Positions 57,961-64,000 of a stretch of 64,000 nucleotides of DNA are shown in pieces. The position numbers and the translations under genes are program-made. Positions within the stretch are counted from its first letter, which is position 1. The number at the start of each line of letters is the position of its first letter. The notes beneath the pieces were generated by a model. The model worked only from the letters and a program-made list of their open reading frames with translations, was not told the origin of the DNA and did no database searches. Source of the stretch: Cryptomeria japonica (Eukaryota; Streptophyta; Pinopsida; Cupressales; Cupressaceae); contig NC_081408.1 in assembly GCF_030272615.1 (NCBI RefSeq), positions 203,030,191 through 203,094,190 on the forward strand. The letters run 5' to 3'.

Positions 57961-58549
57961 AAATCTAAAATTGAAATTATACAACAATATATATTTTGAA
58001 ATTAATTAATGTCATGTCTTCCAATTCACATTGCGGCTTATTCTGTATATATTATTAAATATATGTAAGCTAGTTTACTTTTATAAATTTAAAAGTCAAT
58101 ACAATCTAATTTAACCCCAAAAGAATGGAAAAGTAGCATTGCATTGTATTTAAATTAGAAGCTCATCTATGTAAAATATTTATGATATAGTCAACTACAA
58201 TTTTATTTTATTTATTTTTCAAATTTAAAAGTCAACACAATCTAGTTTAACCCAAAAAAATGGAAAAGTAGCATTGTATTTCTCCTACAAACCTATTAAA
58301 AATATTTAAATTATTTGGGTGTAAAGAAAAAAAAAAGAGTTGATTTTATATATAAATTATGCTAATGATTCAATTATTTTAAAATGAATCTAATTCTCTA
58401 TAATCTATTTATATTAGATAATTAATATAATTTAATTATTTATTAAAAAACTTGATAATAAATATTTTGATAATTTTAGAAATTGTAAATTATCATTATT
58501 TTAAATATAATTCTAAGCTTTAAAAATATTGTGGTGAATTAATCAAAAA
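57961..58549. other. AT-rich DNA without features
   Basis: No gene or motif seen. A sequence near 58081-58150 is repeated at about 58205-58275 (sharing TAAAAGTCAA.ACAATCTA.TTTAACCC and ATGGAAAAGTAGCATTG). Confidence 0.5.
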
Positions 58550-58806
58550 TATATATTTTATATTAAAAATCGAGAGAATCCAAAACAAGGAGGCCAGGCC
58601 TCACCAAAACATAGCTATCATCGCCAAAGGATGACAAAAACCCAAGTAACAATAGGGTGCATAATTCGCACAAAAGAGTACTAATTAACTAACTGCATCA
58701 TGAGAAGTCAACAAAAGCATCAAGAGAGGATGTTGTCATGGGGTTCAACCCATGCCGCCCATCCCTAAGGTCCTTCCATCCAAACAATGGTCTTCTGGCT
58801 TTGAAT

Positions 58807-61800
58807 CTATGCCAGCATCTCAAATTGGGCATAGGAGGGCTTCATGTTATCTTTAATTTCGTTGTTCAGCTTCTTGAGAGCCTCCTCAAAGAAGGGTAGG
58901 TTGTCCTTGTTGCGCCTCCACTCATAACCATCCTTCATCTCATTGATGAACATGGTGGTGTGAGCATCCTTGAGGAACCTCAAGAGCTTGTGCCTTTCAA
59001 TGTTCATTGTAGAGGCAACCTGCACGACAATTTTGAAGAATGTGAGTCTTTGAAAGGACTCAGTAAGGGCCCTGGCTTGGCCTTCAAACCTATCAACACT
59101 TCTAATTTTCCAAATATACCAAAGAATATTGGCAGATAAAGTAAACCAAAATATATTAGCATCCTTTTCAGTCCTTTAATGTGTCCCAAAATAATTTCCA
59201 TAATATTCACAAGATGAGGGATAGAAAAGACAAACATTAACCAGATTTTCTTAGCAATGGAGCAATCAAAGAAAATATGCCTCCCAGTCTCAGGAAGTTT
59301 ACAAATAGAGAACAAATCATTATTATCATAATTCATCTGCAGAGGAAGTTTATTAAGTATCATAAGCCATTTAAAGCACTTGATTTTTGGCTCGATCGGA
59401 CTTTTACATAGCATGTTGAAGGTCTTTTGCCACTGCATAACAGGCAGATCAGAATACCATAAAATGTTAACATGATTAACGATAGAAGCCTCATAAGTTA
59501 AGATAGAGTAAATGTTATGAGCCTTGATTTTAGCCAAAAGAGTACCATCTTCCCATTTAAAAGATAGAAATCTACGAGAATCAACATCACAGTCTTTAGG
59601 AAGACCGAAATCAATACAAGCCTACTTAATCATGTTGTAGGTTCTTTTTTGAGCGGAGGGGGGGGAGTTAAATTTTGAGTTGTGATCTTCCCACGTGATA
59701 AGAGTATCTTGTTCCAAAATGTCAATAAGATATTTGATCCCTTTGTTGGCCCAGGCTCTAGCCAAGCATTCTTGAGTAAGGACCAAGGGTTTACCAGCGT
59801 AGAAGAGGTTCCACCATAAGGATCTCTCACCATGAATCAGGTCACCATTGTTGACACTAGTGTTGACCAAAAACCCCCTAACATGTTCACAAGCTTTCCA
59901 AATAGACTTGAACACACAAGTGCCCTAGACAGAAATAGGAAAACCACCGGCCACAAGGTCTGTGAGAGGTAAACCCTTCCAAGACTTAGCATTCTTAGGG
60001 ACAGCCCTCTCAATATTTTGTCTGATTAAAACCTTCCAAGGTTCCTAACGTTCGAGAGAATGGAAGATCCATTTAGCCACAAGGGAAATCCCCTGGATCC
60101 TAAGATCTTTTAATCCAAGGCCACCAAGAGATTTCTCAATATGGCACCACTTCCAGTTAATAGCATGTAATTTATTATTACCTTTGCCATCAGACCAAAG
60201 GAACTGTCTAACAACCTTTTGAATTTCAAGGATCTGATAGTTGCTAAACATCCAAGCAGAGGAGTAGTAGATATTATAGGAGGAGAGGATTTTTTGGCAC
60301 AATTGAACCCTCCTAGCTAGGGAGAGGAATCTATTGTTCCATTTATTAAGTTTCTTATCAATTTTCTCCTTAACCGAGAAGGGAACTCCAAGGTATCTAA
60401 CAATTTTGTTAGGACCACCCCATTGCTACCCAAGGTGTCCAAACCAGTCAGGGGGGTGATCCATCCAGCTAAGGAAGGTAGAATTGGTCTAGGAGATCCG
60501 AGCTCAAGAAATTGACCCAAAGCATTGGATTTTAAGGCTAAGGTTATCCATGTTTTGCTTGGTGAGCTCAAGAAAAAGAGCCATGTCATCGACAAACTGA
60601 ATATTCATCAATTCATTATCATCAGGGGGCCTAATCCCATTAACCTTTGGGAAGAGGGAGTTATCCCTAAGGAGGTAGAATAAAGCATTAGAGGCAATAA
60701 CAAAGAGAGCAAGGGCCAAGGGGCATCCTTGTCTAATGGACCAAGAGAGCATAATGGAAGAGGAGAGGGAGCCACTAACATCAATCTGAGCAAAGGCATC
60801 TTGAGGGAGGACCTTTACATAAGTACAAAATTCACTAGGAAAGCCAAAGGCTTCAAGCATCGTAATAATAAAGTCCCATTCCACCCTATTCTAGGCTTTC
60901 TTAAAGTCAAGGAGAAACATAGCAGTGTCTTGACCAGAAACTTTAGACCATTCCATGGCTTCCCAACTTGTGATGAGATTTTCTAGAATATATCTATATT
61001 TAATGAAGTCGGTTTGGGTGAGGAAGATAAACTTGGGCAGGATCTTTTCTAGTTGAATGACCAACATTTTAGCCAAGATCTTATACAACACATTGAGAAG
61101 GGTAATGGATCTCCAGTTCTTAACAAGGGTCTTGTCACCATCCTCGGGTATGAGTTTAATAATGCCCTTATTGATAACATTGCCAAGGGAACCCTTACCC
61201 AAAGCCTCATTGTATATATGAAGAAGATCAGAGCAAATCCAGTTAAGGTTGGCTTTGTCGAACACAACTGGGAGCCCATCAGGCCCTGACGCTTTGTCAT
61301 TATGGAGGGAGTTGATGGCTTTCTGAATTTCATCAATTGTGAAATTTTGTTTAAGGGGGCAAGATTCCCCCTCGGAGATCCTATAGGGAATGATGGATTT
61401 GCATTTAAGTTTGAGGGCCTTGGCAGCCTCAGAGTCTTCAGAGGTGAAAAGTTTTTGGTAGAAGAGGGCAAAGGATTCTTTAATGTTGTCCAAATCAACA
61501 ATTTCTCGATTATCAACAATAAGTCTATTAATCTTTTCCCGGATTTACTTATGTTTAAGCAGATTAAAGAAAAAATTCGAGCCTTTATCGCAAAATTGGA
61601 TCCAATGGCTACAAGCTCTAATCATGGCCCCCTTGATCTTAACTTTTTGATGTAATCTAAGGGCATCCCTAGTTTTCGCCACTTGGTTGGCAAGGTCAGG
61701 GCAGGACAGAGTCAACTGAATTTCATTTTCAAGGTGGAGTAGATTAAGATTAAGAGTCTTTTCTACAAACCTGGAGTCTTTGGCCCTTTTTTGACCAATA

Positions 61801-62727
61801 ATTTGCAATAGTTTTTGTCAGGAAAGAACATTATAATTCCACCTATCAATATGCAAAGCTAAGTTCTTATTATCCTTATTTAGGAGTCGGATGAGGTTAA
61901 TGGCTACAAGAACATCAAGATCTTTCAGTAAATTAGTGTTAAGAATGAACTTCTTAGGCCTCACCACATTAGTAGGTAACGAGTTAGCAAGTTTGATATG
62001 AGCAATAATAGGGTGGTGATCTGAGAGAGTAAAAGGCTAGACAACAATAGAATTGCCATGGTTACTAGGGATAAATGAAAAAAAAATCTTTATTGGCATA
62101 AAAATAGTCAAGTTTGCAATAAATTCTATTACAACCTTTTTGGAAATTGCACCAAGTGTTCCAGAGACCCCTTGTATCGGCCTTATTACCAAGAAGAGGA
62201 TCAAACAGGTTTTTCTTAAATTTCATTCTATCCCAATGGGATTTTTGAGAGCCTTTCCATTCAAAAGCATTACCCCCCATTTTGTCATCACAATTCTCAA
62301 TCATATTAAAGTCTCCTCCAAGGATCTAGGGAATATTAGGTAACGATGCAATCCAATCCCAAAGGGAGCTTCTTTCTTTATAGTCATTGGACGCATAGAT
62401 AGAGCACACCCCAATGAGGGTGTTGTCAACATTAATAGAGGCCCAAACAACCCTGTTACAGGGGGATCAACCCTTGTTAGTAATATGGTTTAACCATCTA
62501 GGATTAATGAGCAGTCCAACAACACCTTTACCCTTGAGGTGATTGGAGCAAATTTTGATGGAGTCTTTCCAAATGAAATTAAGGTTAATATCCAAGGTAA
62601 AATTAATAGTTTTAAGCTCTTGAAGCATCAAAAAGTCCAAGTCTTTTGTAGAGTCCAAGAAACGTTTAACAATCTACTTTTTGTCTAGGGCTTCCAACCC
62701 TCTAACATTCCATGAGATGTACTTCAT
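58807..62727 (-). pseudogene. LINE ORF2: endonuclease, reverse transcriptase, zinc-binding domain
   Basis: Starts MKYISWNVRGLEA, the standard L1 endonuclease start. Endonuclease features are LQELKT, GGDFNMIE, LDYFYAN and SDHHPII (to about 62010). RT (about 61320-60540) shows ASGPDGLP, IKLIPEDGD, SIRQGCPLA and the active site FVDDMALF. A zf-RVT region lies at about 59200-59420 (PIEPKIKCFKWLMILNKLPLQ, FFDCSIAKKIW). One frameshift lies at a run of nine A (62078-62086) and another near 59010. Stops include four readable as Trp TGG to TAG (about 62322, 62034 and 60888, plus an uncertain one). The protein would nick DNA and copy the LINE RNA at the nick. Inactive as it stands, but close to full length (about 1,300 codons). 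Confidence 0.88.
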
Positions 62728-62745
62728 GGTAAATAGGGAGGGAAA

Positions 62746-64000
62746 TTATGAGCGCTTAGTAGCATGAAGGCTACTATCACAGGCAGGGAGGCCATTGCCC
62801 TTCTTCTTGTTGTCAAAGGGGGCCTTGTTCTTTAAGCCCACAGTGCGTCCTCTTCTATTGGGTTTGGAACAACCCTCAAGTCGATCATCATGGTCTTCAC
62901 CACAATCATCATCTCCTTGAGAGAAATTTTCAAAAGGAGCTTCCTCATAGGTAGTAGGCTGGACCAGGGTATCATTCGCTGCCATCCAAGTTATTTGTGT
63001 GGAGGACAAGTTAGAGGGAAAAAAGACAAAATTTCAATCAGCCCTAGTATCAGCAGTGATGACCTGAATCACGTCATCAGCATCAAGTTCATTGAAGACT
63101 TTCGAAGGCAAAATCACACTAGATTCACTAGTGATACCGATACAAGGGGTGGGATCGACGAAGCAAAGGTTATCAGAGATGCGATTAGCCCTTGGGGAAG
63201 TCACAGAGCCATCACCCATATGGAAATGACTAGTCCACCTACTAGGGGTTTCAAAATTATTAATGATACTCTTAACTTTTGAAAAATTAGCATCAACTGC
63301 AAGTGCGATGAGATTGACATTATTCTGAGCAGGGTTAACACTGACATTATTAGACCTAATCTTATCAATGGCTAATTTTTTGCGCATTCTTCCTTATGCG
63401 CTTCTTAGACTTGTTTGTAACCATTTGAAAACTATCTTGTTGTTCCACACCCAGTTGTTCTATGTTATCTGCAATAGGGGAGAAGAGGGGGAGACGTATT
63501 GGTTTGAGAGTTTTTAGGGCATGTATCTGATATGGGTAAGTCAAGAATAGTTGCAGGGGTGCTACCCATGACAGGTTAGACCATAGGGGAGGATGGAGCC
63601 ATAGTGTTGGGGGGGAACCATTGTTATTCGTATGGGTTCTCCGCGAGTTCAAACTTGAGGATTTCTTATTAGGAATAGGGCAATTTTTACGAATAAGGCC
63701 ATCTTTTGTACAGAGGAAACATGCGTTTAACCCCCCTAAAATTTCCAGAGGACAAGAGAAAATATCTCCTTCAATATTGAGATTGAGAATATTAGGAAGA
63801 TCAATCCCAGGTTTAATGGAAATGAGCACTCTGGCATGTAGATGGGGCACAAGCTGTGGAGAGTCATCCATATGGATGAATTTACCGATGGGTTCCACAA
63901 TTTGAGGGATAAATTTCCACAAAAATAGAGGAATGTTCTTAATAATTAGCCACCTAGGGCACGACAGAGCCAAGATTTCTTCAGAAATTTCCTCAGGAGA
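62746..64000 (-). pseudogene. LINE ORF1 (RNA-binding protein), C-terminal part
   Basis: Runs off the right edge of the window in an open frame (EEISEEILALSCPRW...). The first readable part resembles the plant LINE ORF1 DUF4283-type domain (CPRWLIIKNIPLFLWKFI). A zinc knuckle follows at about 63670-63712, CFLCTKDGLIRKNC, in which the usual His is Leu. A frameshift lies near 63370-63387 and a TGA, probably from TGG, at about 63032. The last part is acidic then basic (GDDDCGEDHDDR, KPNRRGRTVG). It would bind the LINE transcript. Confidence 0.8.

Larger units (their letters stand above)
58550..64000 (-). mobile_element. L1-type LINE, nearly complete, 5' end outside window
   Basis: Minus-strand non-LTR retrotransposon with ORF1 (from beyond 64000 to 62746) and ORF2 (62727 to about 58807), then a 3' untranslated region with GAGGCCTGGCCTC at about 58592. 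The 3' end at about 58550 runs into an A/T-rich sequence instead of a clean poly(A). No target duplication can be checked because the 5' end is off the window. The coding parts hold few frameshifts, so it is a fairly young copy for this region. Confidence 0.9.

Noticed and set aside
60608-61519. Alternative minus- and plus-strand frames of up to 156 codons within the LINE RT region
   Set aside because: They overlap ORF2 in other frames; only the ORF2 frame carries RT motifs.

Overview
The window is intergenic DNA from a land-plant nuclear genome made almost entirely of transposable elements. The evidence is plant-type Copia and Ty3-like LTR retrotransposons primed by tRNA, an L1-type LINE with a plant-style zinc-binding C-terminus, pentatricopeptide-repeat (PPR) relics, a CIPK-type protein kinase relic with introns, and degenerate CCCTAAA-like arrays. 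The old nested insertions, low gene density and PPR style fit a large-genome seed plant, and a gymnosperm seems the best guess; that part is inference. I see no intact host gene, rRNA, tRNA or CRISPR array. | Layout: 1-13835 is a tandem Ty3-like element (internal A, LTR, internal B, LTR) with 2.7 kb LTRs, a gag gene and no visible pol. A 4.27 kb gag-only Copia element (Copia-1, 5722-9988) is nested in internal B. 13836 to about 18663 is the 5' half of a minus-strand Copia element that the Ty3-like tandem appears to have split. 21366-28841 is a minus-strand Copia (Copia-3) whose 3' LTR carries a solo LTR of another family with a 5-bp target duplication. 29549-36075 is a plus-strand CIPK-like kinase pseudogene, split in an intron by a minus-strand Copia (Copia-4, 30125-35627) with a perfect ATGAA target duplication. 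36645-37341 and 40465-40590 are PPR gene relics on opposite strands, with a 1.3 kb pyrimidine-rich tract between them. 43429-49693 is a plus-strand Copia (Copia-2) whose 4.1 kb gag-pol frame has no net frameshift but about 24 stop codons. From 49694 come two possible exons of an unknown gene, then unassigned DNA, then about 4 kb of degenerate telomere-like repeat (53881-57960) interrupted by a foldback element with an (AT)n core. 58550-64000 is a minus-strand LINE with a nearly complete ORF2 and the C-terminal part of ORF1. | Main themes: the elements form a readable order of insertion, because LTR pairs differ by roughly 10-15% (Ty3-like), and about 3-4% (Copia-1 and Copia-2). Decay is dominated by C-to-T and G-to-A change at CAG/CTG sites. 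It made most of the stops in Copia-2 and the LINE, and turned a catalytic integrase Asp into Asn in three separate Copia elements, as expected from long-term CHG methylation. Copia-1 keeps its gag, protease and transposition signals but has an acidic non-pol coding segment where integrase and reverse transcriptase should be. It also shares with Copia-2 a small conserved hairpin upstream of the polypurine tract. I found no clearly new biochemical system. The non-autonomous elements and the shared hairpin are the best candidates for something undescribed.
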